Source of the DNA: JAXDMK01 sp963765955
Lineage (GTDB): Bacteria; Actinomycetota; Acidimicrobiia; Acidimicrobiales; AC-14
DNA length: 64,000 nt
Assembly: GCA_963765955.1 (NCBI GenBank)
Contig: CAVXYA010000009.1
Coordinates: 62,001 to 126,000, forward strand
Reading direction: 5' to 3'
The stretch's first letter is position 1. Each line of letters opens with the position of its first letter. Shown here in pieces: positions 9,049-17,875 of the stretch. Below the pieces are notes generated by a model. The model was given only the letters and a program-made list of their open reading frames with translations, searched no databases and had not been told where the DNA came from. Both the position numbers and the translations under genes were made by a program.

Positions 9049-9576
9049 TCAAAGGTGGACCTTTCGGTAATTGTGGAAAAACCGCACCAAGTCGTCTCCG
9101 ACTACAAAAGTCCGATCTGGGGCCAACTCAGGGCGGCTGGAGGCTATGGCGATAGCCGACATCAGCCCATCCCTCACGGTATGGTACTTCGCGCGCTTAT
9201 TGCCGCGAAGATCTATGAACTTCTTACCCCGTAAGTCTCCAGGCAACTCAGCGATGTCGACTCGGCCTAGAAGGATTGGGATGACGACCGCCTGGCGCCT
9301 CTCCATTTCCTTCAGCATCGCTGTATCGAGCTCATTCAAAACCCAACGAGACGCAAGTGACCGGGGTGAGATGAAGACCAGAACCGACGCACTTTCCTGG
9401 ATGCCTTGGTTAATCGCCTCTCTTATCCGCTCAGCTGGTCGGATTGCCTTCTCGTCCCACCAAACCCTCACGCTATGGGCCTCTAGGTCGGCGACGACTT
9501 CGCGAACAAATTCTTGGTCCTTACTGGAGTAGCTCACGAAGACGTCCCACGAGAAGGACGGAGCTAAGTCGGTCAT
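9049..9576 (-). CDS. TIR-domain protein (candidate NADase immune effector)
   Basis: Residues 10-140 form a TIR domain: WDVFVSYSSKDQEFVREVV (box 1 region), RVWWDEKAIRPAERIREAI, then SASVLVFISPRSLASRWVLNEL. Glu82 in the WVLNEL segment is at the position of the catalytic glutamate of NAD-cleaving TIR domains. Bacterial TIR proteins commonly act in anti-phage defence by depleting NAD or making signalling cyclic ADP-ribose, usually with a partner that senses infection. No Thoeris ThsA-like or SIR2 gene is nearby. The gene sits at the right end of the A/T-richer island. A defence role is inferred from domain and context. Confidence 0.8.
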   Translation of the reverse strand: MTDLAPSFSWDVFVSYSSKDQEFVREVVADLEAHSVRVWWDEKAIRPAERIREAINQGIQESASVLVFISPRSLASRWVLNELDTAMLKEMERRQAVVIPILLGRVDIAELPGDLRGKKFIDLRGNKRAKYHTVRDGLMSAIAIASSRPELAPDRTFVVGDDLVRFFHNYRKVHL

Positions 9577-9784
9577 GCGAGGCTCATAACAATCTGGACG
9601 CCCTCTCGGGCGCTGTCACGGCCGAGGACAGCCTTGGTAGGTTGCCGATCCGCGATCGGACCCGTTCCGCAGGCACGTCCGCATTCTACGGACGGATCGG
9701 CAACGGTGCAGAGACCCGCATGCATCCTGTCGAATGTGGGGTCTGCAACCCGAGACGACGCGACCAATCGGTACGATCCTCGCG
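9577..9784. other. Intergenic junction between island and aldehyde dehydrogenase
   Basis: About 200 bp between two divergent genes, presumably holding the promoters of the TIR gene and of the aldehyde dehydrogenase. I see no repeat that matches the left side of the island near 6180 and no clear integration site. GC content rises back to the genome level over this stretch. Confidence 0.4.
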
Positions 9785-11203
9785 GTGCGAACGCGCGACC
9801 ACCTCTTCATCGGCGGCGACTGGGTCCGGCCCGAGTCCTCGGCGTCCATCGAGCAGCTCAACCCGGCCACCGAGGAGGTGATCGGCCACGTGCCCGACGC
9901 GTCGGGCGGCCGACGTCGACCGGGCGGTCGCCGCCGCCCGGGCCGCCTTCGAGGGCTGGGCCGCGACACCGGTCGACGACCGGGCCAAGCTCATCGAGCG
10001 GATGCACGAGACCCTCGTGGGCCGCCTGTCCGAGATCGGGCTGCTGGTGGCGGAGGAGGTGGGCTGCCCGCTGTCCCTTCGCCACCCTGGTCCAGGTGGG
10101 CGGGCCGCTCATGGTGATGGCGTCCTACGCCGAGGTGGCCCGCACGTTCCCCTTCGAGGAGGAGGTCGGGCTGTCGCTCGTGCTCCACGAGCCGGCCGGG
10201 GTGGTGGCCGCCATCACCCCGTGGAACTACCCCCTGCTCCAGGCGGTGCAGAAGGTGGCGGCCGCCCTGGCCGCCGGGTGCACCGTCGTGCTCAAGCCGT
10301 CGGAGCTGGCGCCCCTCACCGCGTTCGTCCTGGCCGATGCGGCCCGGGAGGTGGGGCTGCCGGCGGGCGTGCTCAACCTGATCACCGGCCGGGGCGAGGC
10401 GGGGGAGGCCCTGGTCACCCATCCCGACGTCGACCTGGTGTCGTTCACCGGCTCGTCGCCCACCGGCGGGCGGGTGGCCGCCCTCGCCGCCGGCCGCTTC
10501 AAGCGGGTCGTCCTCGAGCTCGGGGGCAAGTCGGCCAACGTCGTGCTCGACGACGCCGACCTCGACGAGGCGGTGCGGGCGGGTGTCCGCCAGTGCTTCA
10601 TGAACGCGGGCCAGACGTGCGTGGCCTGGAGCCGGATGATCGTCCCCCGCCACCTGCACGACCAGGCCGCGGCCCTGGCCGCCGACCAGGCCCACACCTA
10701 CGTGCTGGGCGATCCCCTCGACGCCGCCACCACCATGGGCCCGGTGATCTCGGCCGCCCAGCGGGCCCGGGTGCGGGCCGCCATCGAGGGCGGTGCCGGG
10801 GAGGGAGCCACCCTCGTGGCCGGCGGCGCCGAGGCCCCCGACGGGCTCGAACGGGGCTTCTTCGTGCGGCCGACGGTGTTCGCCGGGGTCGACAACCACA
10901 TGCCGCCTGGCCCGCGAGGAGGTGTTCGGACCGGTCGCTGGCCATCATCCCCCACGACGGCGACGACGACGCGGTGGCCATCGCCAACGACAGCGACTAC
11001 GGGTTGGCGGGACGGTGTTCTCCGCCGACCGGGAGCGGGCCCTGGCCGTCGCTCGCCGCCTGCGCACCGGGATGGTGGGCGTCAACGGCGGCGGGTTCGA
11101 CGCCCTCGCCCCGTGGGGTGGCTACAAGCACTCGGGCACGGGCCGGGAGCAGGGCCGGTTCGGCCTGGCCGAGTACCTGGAGGTCAAGGCGGTGCAGCGC
11201 TGA
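9785..11203 (+). CDS. NAD(P)-dependent aldehyde dehydrogenase, about five frame breaks
   Basis: Oxidises an aldehyde to the carboxylic acid. Reading in order: LFIGGDWVRPESSASIEQLNP, the NAD-binding TPWNYPLLQAVQKVAAALAAGCTVVLKPSE, FTGSSPTGG, the catalytic-glutamate segment LELGGKSANVV, and the catalytic cysteine in NAGQTCVAWSR. The end is DYGLAGTVFSADRERALAVARRL to the C-terminal GRFGLAEYLEVKAVQR. The frame changes near 9905, 10080, 10905, 10935 and 11012; all family motifs survive. Five breaks is high even here, so real decay cannot be excluded. The GTG at 9785 precedes the first conserved residues. Physiological substrate unknown. Confidence 0.75.
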
Positions 11204-12141
11204 GACCGCCGGCAACGGACGGCGTCGAGCGCACCATCCGCACCGAACGACCCATCAGCCTGCGCCTCACGCTCGGCCCCCTTCGCCGGGGGGGCACCGA
11301 CCCCACGATGCGGATGGGCCCCGGCGGCGTGTGGCGGGCCACCCGCACCCCGGAGGGGCCGGTGACCACCCACATCACCTCCGACGGCCGGGGCGGCCTC
11401 ACCATGCGGGCGTGGGGCGACGGGGCGGCGTGGGCCCTCGAGACGTTCCCCTCCCTGGTCGGGGCCGACGACACCGACGGTCCGCTCGACGCCATGGCCC
11501 TCGACCCGCTGGTCGCCGACTGCCGCCGCCGCCTCCCCGGCCTGCGCATCGGCCGGTCCCAGGCGGTGGTGGAGGCGCTGGTGCCCACCATCCTCGAGCA
11601 GAAGGTGGTCGGGATCGAGGCCAAGCGCTCGTACGCCCACCTGGTGCGGGCGCTCGGCGAGCCCGCCCCCGGCCCCGCCGGGCAGGCCGGGATGCGGGTC
11701 CCCCCGGCGCCGGCGACGCTGGCGGCCACGCCCTCCTACGTCTTCCACCGGTGCAACGTGGAGCGCAAGCGGGCCGACGCCATCCGGGTCGCCTGCACCT
11801 ACGCGGCCCGGCTGGAGGAGACGGTGGGGATGGCGCCGGCCGACGCCCACCGACGGATCACCGCTCTGCCCGGCGTGGGCCTTTGGAGCGCGGCCGAGGT
11901 GGCCATGGTGGCCCTCGGCGACGCCGACGCGGTGAGCGTGGGCGACTACCACCTGCCCCACCAGGTGGCGTGGGCCCTGGCCGGCGAGCCCCGGGCCGAC
12001 GACGCCCGGATGCTCGAGCTGCTCGAGCCCTACCGGGGCCAGCGGGGCCGGGTCATCCGCCTCCTCCTCGCCGGCTCCACCGCCGGCACCCCGCCCCGCC
12101 GCGGCCCCCGCATGCCCCTGCGTTCCATCGCCTCCATCTGA
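11200..12141 (+). CDS. DNA-3-methyladenine glycosylase II (AlkA-like)
   Basis: Removes alkylated bases from DNA. The helix-hairpin-helix/GPD core is clear: VVEALVPTILEQKVVGIEAKRSY, the hairpin RITALPGVGLWSAAEVAMV, and the catalytic aspartate in DADAVSVGDYHLPHQVAW. The N terminus IRTERPISLRLTLGPLRRGG with MRMGPGGVWRATRTPEGP is typical of actinobacterial AlkA-like proteins. No ATG or GTG lies before these conserved residues in frame; only a CTG at 11200 that overlaps the preceding stop. The true start may be hidden by an indel. It converges on the SGNH gene with a 15-bp gap. Confidence 0.8.
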   Translation: MRPPATDGVERTIRTERPISLRLTLGPLRRGGTDPTMRMGPGGVWRATRTPEGPVTTHITSDGRGGLTMRAWGDGAAWALETFPSLVGADDTDGPLDAMALDPLVADCRRRLPGLRIGRSQAVVEALVPTILEQKVVGIEAKRSYAHLVRALGEPAPGPAGQAGMRVPPAPATLAATPSYVFHRCNVERKRADAIRVACTYAARLEETVGMAPADAHRRITALPGVGLWSAAEVAMVALGDADAVSVGDYHLPHQVAWALAGEPRADDARMLELLEPYRGQRGRVIRLLLAGSTAGTPPRRGPRMPLRSIASI

Positions 12142-12156
12142 CAAACGGCCACGCGG

Positions 12157-12838
12157 CTACGGCAGCTGCAGCTCCAGCGCCTCGGTGAAGGCGGCGGCCC
12201 AGTGGGCGTAGCCGAGGGCGCCGGGGTGGAAGCGGTCCTCGGCGAACTTGCCCTCCCACGGCGGCCCGGTGTGGGCGTACACGTCGGCCACCCGCAGGCC
12301 GGCCTCGGCCGCGGCCGAGCGGATGAGGGCGTTCAACGGCTCCGTCCGCTCCCGCCCCAGGCCCTGGGGGAGGGTGGCGACCACCGATCCCGGAGGCAGC
12401 CGGGCGATGATCTCCCGCAGCTCCCCTTCGATCTGGGCGAGCGGCGTGCGGCGGACGACGTCGTTGGCCCCCACCGCGCACGTGACCAGGTCGGGCGGCA
12501 CGTCGAGCGCCTCCATGAGGGGCAGCTGGCGGGTCAGCACGTCGGCCGCCCGTCCCCCCGACCTCGACAGGTTGAGCACCCGCCACGGCGTCACCCGTCT
12601 GCGCCGCCAACCAGCGGTGGACCTGGCCCACGTAGCCCTCGTCGGGGCTGGGGGCGCCGATGCCCTGGGCGGTCGAGTCCCCGAGGGCGACCCACAGCGG
12701 CCCCGACGCGGCCAGGGCCAGGGCGTTGGCCTCGTCCCAGGCCTTGGCGTACACCGGCACCTGGGCGTGGACCCGTCTCAGGCCGGGAAGCGCCCCCCGC
12801 ACCAGCAGTCCCACCACCTTCGGCGGACTCCACCTCAT
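12157..12838 (-). CDS. SGNH/GDSL-family hydrolase, one frame break
   Basis: Serine esterase or lipase of the SGNH family. Block I is WVALGDSTAQGIG with the nucleophilic Ser. The Asn block appears as TCAVGANDVVRRTP, and the catalytic Asp-His pair is DRFHPGALGY near the C terminus. The N-terminal 85 residues are in one frame and the remainder in another, with the change near 12592. It has a short basic N terminus (MRWSPPKVVGLLVRGALPGL) that could be a weak membrane anchor. It is separated from the ABC permease gene by 13 nt on the same strand and may be the last gene of that transcript. Confidence 0.8.
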
Positions 12839-12851
12839 TGATCGGGGCTCA

Positions 12852-13610
12852 TCAGAGCCTGCGGAACCGGCTGACGGAGAGGGGGACGAACACGGCCAGG
12901 ATGACGGCGATCCAGCCCAGCGACCGCAGCACGTGGGTGGCGGCCGGTCCGCCGAGGAAGAGGGCCCGCAGGGCGTCGACCACGTGGGTGACGGGGTTGA
13001 CCCGGGCGAACGCCTCCAGCCAGCCGGGCATGGTCTCGACCGGCACGAAGATGGAGCTGGCGAAGGTGAGCGGGAACACCCACACCAGCCCGGACGACTG
13101 GGCCGACTCGACGCTGCCCAGCGACAACCCGATGGTGGCCGAGATCCACGAGAACGACAGGGCGAACAGCACCACCAGGCCGAGCCCGGCCACCGCCGGC
13201 ACCGGCCCGTTGTGGAACCGGAACCCGATGAGCAGGCCGACGCCGGCCATGAGGCCCACGACCAGGAAGTTGCGGATGGTGTCGGCCGCGGTCCGCCCCA
13301 CCAGCACCGCCGAGCGGGCCATGGGCAGCGAGCGCAGCCGGTCCACCATCCCCTTGGACATGTCCTCGGCCAGTCCGATACCTGTCTGCATGGCCCCGAA
13401 GGCGACCGTCTGGACGAAGATCCCCGGCATCAGATAGTCGATGTAGCTCAGCCCGGGGATGTCGATGGCGCCCCCGAACACGTAGCCGAACAGCACCACG
13501 AACATCACCGGGGTGACCGTGGAGAAGACGATGAGGCTCGGGATTCGCACGTAGTGGAGCAGGTTGCGGCGGGTGAGGACAAAGGCGTCGGCCACCGCGG
13601 TGCCGGTCAC
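12852..13610 (-). CDS. ABC-2-type transporter permease (DrrB-like)
   Basis: Membrane half of a two-component ABC exporter of the daunorubicin-resistance type. Six hydrophobic segments are visible. The ABC-2 hallmark MPGIFVQTVAFGAMQTGIGLAEDMSKGMVDRLRSLPMARS lies after the second segment, and the late PLTFASSIFVPVETMPGWLEAFARVNPVTHVVDALR motif follows. It overlaps the ATPase gene by 4 nt (start at 13610, partner stop at 13607), so the two are translationally coupled. Such pairs export drugs, lipids or polyketides; the cargo is unknown here and no biosynthetic cluster is adjacent. Confidence 0.88.
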   Translation of the reverse strand: MTGTAVADAFVLTRRNLLHYVRIPSLIVFSTVTPVMFVVLFGYVFGGAIDIPGLSYIDYLMPGIFVQTVAFGAMQTGIGLAEDMSKGMVDRLRSLPMARSAVLVGRTAADTIRNFLVVGLMAGVGLLIGFRFHNGPVPAVAGLGLVVLFALSFSWISATIGLSLGSVESAQSSGLVWVFPLTFASSIFVPVETMPGWLEAFARVNPVTHVVDALRALFLGGPAATHVLRSLGWIAVILAVFVPLSVSRFRRL

Positions 13611-14647
13611 GTCGACCTCCCCACCCGCGGCGCCGGCGCCGGCTGAGGCTCCGGCGGCGGGTCGACCGCGGATGGGCCGGCAGTGTGGCCGGTCAGGGTG
13701 AGGAACACGTCGTCGAGCGTCGGCCGGCGGACGGACAGGTCGGCGATGGCGATCCCGGCCGCATCCAATAGGCGGACGGCGTCGGCCACCACCGACCCGC
13801 CGGCGGCGACCGGCACCGACACCCGCCCCGCCTGGGGGTCGACGTGGGCCTCACCCGAGGCGATGGCGGACAGGGCGGCCACCGCGGCCCGGGCCTCGGA
13901 CGCCGGCGTCACCGCCACCTCCACCACCTCGCCGCCGACCCGGGCCTTGAGGTCGTCGGGCGTCCCCTGGGCGATGACGCGGCCGTTGTCGATGACCGCG
14001 ATCGTGTCGGCCAGCCGGTCGGCCTCCTCCAGGTACTGGGTGGTGAGGAGGAGGGTCGTCCCCGCCGCCACCAGCTCGCCGATGATCTCCCAGAGCCCGA
14101 TGCGGCTGCGGGGGTCGAGGCCGGACGTGGGCTCGTCGAGGAAGAGCACCTGGGGCCGACCGACCAGGCTGGCGCCCAGGTCGAGGCGCCGGCGCATGCC
14201 GCCCGAGTAGGTGCCGACCCGCCGGTCGGCGGCCGCCACCAGGTCGAAGCGCTCGAGCACCTCGCCCGCTCGGCGGGCGGCCTCGGCCTTGCCCAGGTGG
14301 TAGAGGCGGCCGACCAGGACGAGGTTCTCCCGGCCGGTGAGCGTCTCGTCGACCGCCGCGAACTGCCCGGCCAGCCCGATCACCGCCCGCACCTTGGCCG
14401 GCTCCCGCACCACGTCGTAGCCGGCGACCCGGGCCGTGCCCGCGTCGGGGGTCAGGAGGGTGGTGAGCACGCGCACGGCGGTGGTCTTGCCCGCCCCGTT
14501 GGGTCCGAGCAGCCCCAGCACCGAGCCCGCGGGCACGCTCAGGTCGATGCCGTCGAGGGCCCGGATGGAGCCGTACGACTTGTGGAGGCCCTCGACGAGG
14601 ATGGCGGGCTCGCCTGGTTCGGAGGTGCGGACAGGCAGCTCAGGCAT
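13607..14647 (-). CDS. ABC transporter ATP-binding protein (DrrA-like)
   Basis: ATPase subunit for the adjacent permease. Walker A is GLLGPNGAGKTTAV. The signature is TYSGGMRRRLDLGASL, and Walker B is VLFLDEPTSGLDPRSR, followed by the switch histidine region LTTQYLEEADRLADT, where Gln replaces His as is common in DrrA proteins. The C-terminal domain ends SVRRPTLDDVFLTLTGHTA, the conserved DrrA C-terminal motif. A proline-rich tail follows. The gene order ATPase then permease with a 4-nt overlap is the usual drrAB arrangement. Confidence 0.9.
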   Translation of the reverse strand: MPELPVRTSEPGEPAILVEGLHKSYGSIRALDGIDLSVPAGSVLGLLGPNGAGKTTAVRVLTTLLTPDAGTARVAGYDVVREPAKVRAVIGLAGQFAAVDETLTGRENLVLVGRLYHLGKAEAARRAGEVLERFDLVAAADRRVGTYSGGMRRRLDLGASLVGRPQVLFLDEPTSGLDPRSRIGLWEIIGELVAAGTTLLLTTQYLEEADRLADTIAVIDNGRVIAQGTPDDLKARVGGEVVEVAVTPASEARAAVAALSAIASGEAHVDPQAGRVSVPVAAGGSVVADAVRLLDAAGIAIADLSVRRPTLDDVFLTLTGHTAGPSAVDPPPEPQPAPAPRVGRST

Positions 14648-14740
14648 CTCGTCGCAAGCTATCCGTGGCCGGCCCGATAGTTGGACCGCAACCGGTCAGG
14701 TGGTTGTCAGAATGCATGGCCCCGCCGTAGGATTCGCGGC

Positions 14741-16039
14741 GTGGGCGGATGCCGCCGGGCGCGGTTGAGTGGGCGGGACCGGGACGAGAGCACCGACCGC
14801 GCTCCCGTCTCGGTGCCTCGGACGACACCCACGACGCAGACCGTGGCCGGCGTGCTCGAGCTCCAGCGAACGATCGGCAATCGAGCCGTGCTCCGAATGG
14901 CCACCGGCACTGTCCAGCGCAAATTGTCGGTCGGACCGGCTGACGACCACTTCGAGCGGGAGGCCGACCGGGTGGCGGAGGAGGTCATGCGCGACCTGTC
15001 CGCGGTGGTACCGGGCCACGACCCCCCGCAGGTGAGGCGGACGCCCGCCGACAGCACCATCGGGTTGGCCGGCGGCCCCCTCGCCGGGGAGACCGAGCAG
15101 GTCCTCCAGGATCAGCGGGGGGGCGGGTTCCCCCTTCCCCGCACCCTGCACCAGTCCATGGGAGGCGCCCTCGGTGCCGACCTGAGCGGCGTGCGCCTGC
15201 ACACTGGCTCGGCCGCGGACTTGCTCAACCGTTCCATGCAGTCGCGCGCGTTCACCGTCGGCGGCGACATCTTCTTCGCCCGCGGCCAGTACCAACCCCA
15301 GAGCTCCGCCGGCCAGCGGCTGCTGGCGCACGAGCTGACCCACACGGTGCAGCAGGGAGCGTCCGTACGCCGCCAGGCCGCCACTCGCGGCGCGACTCCG
15401 TTGGGGGCTGCCGGCCGCGTGCAACGGGTCTTCGCCCCCGAGTTCTTCATCGACGCGACCGTCCGCCATCACTTTCCCAACGGCGGCGCGGGGTACCAGA
15501 CGAGCCAGGTCGCCCAGAAGATGCGGATGGAGGTCCAGGAGAACGGTGCCGGCGGGCAGGACACCGGCTACGGCTTCAAGATGAAGAACCTCTACCACAA
15601 GTCGTCCGGCGTCCCGAGTGGCACGTCCGTCTCGGTGATCTTCACCGTGCATCCGACCTATGTGGTCGCCATGGGCGAACACGCCACCGACACGTCCTAC
15701 CGGCTGTATTGGGTCAATCCCAATGTGAGCCACTGGGCCGTGGGCAATGTCGTGGGGCTCAACAACGGAGCGCGGATCGACGTCGCCAGCAAGGCCGACA
15801 TGCGGGCCGTGTTGAACCAGCAGGGGTATGCGGCCGACATCCAGCGCAACGGCGGCCAACTGGGCTGGGCGGGCGGCGGGCCTCTCCAGGGCAACCAGTT
15901 CACGGTGGAGAAGACGGCGTACTGCGGGCCGGCCGGGGTCACCCTTTACGCCTTGAAGGGGCCGGGTGTGAAGGGTATCTGGGAGCGCACCAACAACCAG
16001 CAGGACACGATTCTGGCCAACAACTTCAAGAAGGGCTGA
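14741..16039 (+). CDS. DUF4157 domain protein with unknown C-terminal domain (eCIS-effector-like)
   Basis: The N-terminal part carries the DUF4157 region: ELQRTIGNRAVLRM, a HFEREADRVAEEVM segment, LHQSMGGALGADLSGVRLHT, and the zinc-metalloprotease-like motif RLLAHELTHTVQQGA near residue 210. DUF4157 is known from the leading part of toxins and effectors associated with extracellular contractile injection systems and from polymorphic toxins. The last about 190 residues (from VFAPEFFIDATVRHHFPNGG) do not match a domain I know; they contain a TAYCGPAGVTLYAL segment. No injection-system genes are within the window, so this is an orphan. The GTG at 14741 is a tentative start; a TTG at 14681 is possible. 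Confidence 0.7.
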   Translation: MGGCRRARLSGRDRDESTDRAPVSVPRTTPTTQTVAGVLELQRTIGNRAVLRMATGTVQRKLSVGPADDHFEREADRVAEEVMRDLSAVVPGHDPPQVRRTPADSTIGLAGGPLAGETEQVLQDQRGGGFPLPRTLHQSMGGALGADLSGVRLHTGSAADLLNRSMQSRAFTVGGDIFFARGQYQPQSSAGQRLLAHELTHTVQQGASVRRQAATRGATPLGAAGRVQRVFAPEFFIDATVRHHFPNGGAGYQTSQVAQKMRMEVQENGAGGQDTGYGFKMKNLYHKSSGVPSGTSVSVIFTVHPTYVVAMGEHATDTSYRLYWVNPNVSHWAVGNVVGLNNGARIDVASKADMRAVLNQQGYAADIQRNGGQLGWAGGGPLQGNQFTVEKTAYCGPAGVTLYALKGPGVKGIWERTNNQQDTILANNFKKG

Positions 16040-16107
16040 GGGGGCGCGCCCATACTGGTCGGCACCAGAGAAACCGCTCGCTTCGGCTTGCTGTGAGCAC
16101 CGGCAGA

Positions 16108-16872
16108 ATGGTGACGACCGTGCCCAACCCGATTTCCCCCGCCGCCGTCCCCCCCATCGACGTCCGCCGCGCCGACGAGCGGTTCCACACCCGACTGCCC
16201 TGGCTCGACTCCCACCACTCGTTCAGCTTCTCCCGCCACTACGACCCGACCAACGTCGGGCACGGGCTGCTGCTGGTGAACAACGACGACATCGTGCGGG
16301 CCGGCACCGGGTTCAGCACCCATCCCCACCAGGACATGGAGATCGTCACCTGGGTGCTGTCGGGCGAGCTCGAGCACAAGGACTCGGTGGGCAATCTCGG
16401 TGTCATCTACCCCGGCCTGGCCCAGCGCATGAGCGCCGGCACCGGCATCTGGCACTCGGAGATGAACCCCTCCAAGTCATCATCAGGGGGCGAGGACGTG
16501 CACTTCGTCCAGATGTGGGTGCCGCCCGACACCGAGCGCCTCGATCCCGGCTACGAGCAGCTCGACGTCAACGCCGAGCTCGACAAGGGCGGCCTGGTGC
16601 CGATCGCGTCGGGCCGGGGCCACGACGCCGCCATCGCCATCCGCCAGCGCCAGGCGGTCCTCTGGGGTGGACGGCTGAAGCCGGGGGAGACGGTCGCCGT
16701 CCCCGACGCCCGGCTGGCCCACGTGTTCGTCGCCGCCGGGCGGGTAGGCATGGAGGGCGCGGGCGAACTCTCGGCCGGCGACGCGGTGCGTCTCACGGAG
16801 GCGGGCTCGCCGCGGCTGGTCGCCGCCGACGTTCCAGGAGGTGCCGAGGTGCTGATCTGGGAGATGCGATGA
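16108..16872 (+). CDS. Pirin-family protein
   Basis: Bicupin protein of the pirin/YhaK family; members act as quercetin 2,3-dioxygenases or redox-dependent regulators. The N-terminal cupin has the metal-binding segment FSTHPHQDMEIVTWVLSGELEHKDS with the conserved histidines and glutamate. It is followed by MSAGTGIWHSEMNPS, and VHFVQMWVPPDT starts the second half. The ATG at 16108 gives MVTTVPNPISPAAVPPIDV before the first conserved residues. It overlaps the next gene by 4 nt (ATGA), so the two are translationally coupled. Confidence 0.88.
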   Translation: MVTTVPNPISPAAVPPIDVRRADERFHTRLPWLDSHHSFSFSRHYDPTNVGHGLLLVNNDDIVRAGTGFSTHPHQDMEIVTWVLSGELEHKDSVGNLGVIYPGLAQRMSAGTGIWHSEMNPSKSSSGGEDVHFVQMWVPPDTERLDPGYEQLDVNAELDKGGLVPIASGRGHDAAIAIRQRQAVLWGGRLKPGETVAVPDARLAHVFVAAGRVGMEGAGELSAGDAVRLTEAGSPRLVAADVPGGAEVLIWEMR

Positions 16873-17768
16873 CCACGATCATGGTGGCGACGACGGCCGG
16901 GCTGTACCGCATCGACCAGTGGCCCGAGCTCCTCCACATCGAGCCGATCCTCGACCTGGCCGGCGACTTCGTGCTGGTCGGCGGCTTCGGCGTGCAGAAG
17001 GGGTTCACCTTCACCGACGAGTACGTCGACGTTCCCGACGCCACCTCGCTGCTGTGGACGGGCTCCGAGCTGTTGGCCGGCACCCGGGGCGCCCACCTGG
17101 TGAGGGTCGGCGTCGACGGCACCCCCAACCAGCCGGTGCGGCCCTTCGACGAGGCCCCCGGCCGGGAGAAGTGGTACCAACCCCACGGCGGGCCGCCGGC
17201 GGTGCGCACGATGGCCGTCGACGACGACGGCCGGATGTACGTCAACGTCCACGTCGGGGGCATCCTGCGCTCCGACGACGGTGGGCAGACCTGGCAGCCC
17301 ACCATCGACATCGACGTCGACGTCCACCAGGTGATCACCGTGCCCGGCGAGCCGGGGCGGGTGCTGGCCGCCACCGCCCGGGGGTTGGCCGCCAGCGACG
17401 ACTACGGGAAGTCCTGGAAGATCATGGACGACGGCCTCCAGGACCAGGCCCGGTACGCCCGGGCGGTGGCGGTGAGCGACGACATGATCTTCCTGTCGGT
17501 GTCGGAGGGCCCGGCGGGGAAGAAGGCGGCCGTGTTCCGCCGGCCCCTGCGCGGCCCCCGGCGGTTCGGCAAGGTCCGGGGAGGGCTGCCCGAGCAGTTC
17601 GCGGGCAACGTCGACTCCGGCTGCATCGCCGCCCTCGGCAAAACCGTGGTGGTCGGCGCCCCCGACGGCCGCATCCACCAGTCCGTCGACCAGGGCCTCA
17701 AGTGGCACCAGCTCACCACCGGCCTGCCCCCCGTCACCCGGATCCAGCTCCTGCCCGACGGCACGTAG
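16869..17768 (+). CDS. BNR/YVTN-type beta-propeller protein
   Basis: A 299-residue protein of repeated beta-blades, with recurring Asp-box-like motifs (SDDGGQTW, SDDYGKSW, SVDQGLKW) typical of sialidase-like or photosystem-stability-factor-like propellers. No signal peptide is seen, so it is probably cytoplasmic. A catalytic role is not visible; the family usually acts as a binding scaffold. It is coupled to the pirin gene by a 4-nt overlap, which suggests a shared but unknown function. Confidence 0.75.
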   Translation: MTTIMVATTAGLYRIDQWPELLHIEPILDLAGDFVLVGGFGVQKGFTFTDEYVDVPDATSLLWTGSELLAGTRGAHLVRVGVDGTPNQPVRPFDEAPGREKWYQPHGGPPAVRTMAVDDDGRMYVNVHVGGILRSDDGGQTWQPTIDIDVDVHQVITVPGEPGRVLAATARGLAASDDYGKSWKIMDDGLQDQARYARAVAVSDDMIFLSVSEGPAGKKAAVFRRPLRGPRRFGKVRGGLPEQFAGNVDSGCIAALGKTVVVGAPDGRIHQSVDQGLKWHQLTTGLPPVTRIQLLPDGT

Positions 17769-17778
17769 CCCGAGGGGC

Positions 17779-17875
17779 CTACGTCCGGGCGATCCTCTCG
17801 AGGCGGTCGAACAGCCGCTCGCCCCCCGCCGAGCATGATGGGCACGATCCCACGTGGAGCTCGTCGATGGCGCCT
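17779..17875 (-). pseudogene. C-terminal remnant of a DHFR/RibD-like protein
   Basis: Immediately after the VOC stop codon, the minus strand reads GAIDELHVG, then IVPIMLGGG, then ERLFDRLERI followed by a stop at 17779, with small frame changes between pieces. This is the typical C-terminal end of the dihydrofolate-reductase-like RibD family (IDELHVxxVPVLLGGG). Only about 30 residues remain. It suggests that a second DHFR-like gene, in addition to the intact one at 21.4 kb, was lost by deletion next to the VOC gene. Confidence 0.5.

Noticed and set aside
9049..9576. Thoeris system
   Set aside because: Only the TIR component is present; no ThsA-like SIR2/SLOG or other known effector gene lies within the island.
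10002..12188. A 728-residue open frame across the aldehyde dehydrogenase and AlkA genes
   Set aside because: Outside the short stretches that belong to the aldehyde dehydrogenase it is a proline-, arginine- and glycine-rich shadow with no domain; high GC keeps wrong frames open.
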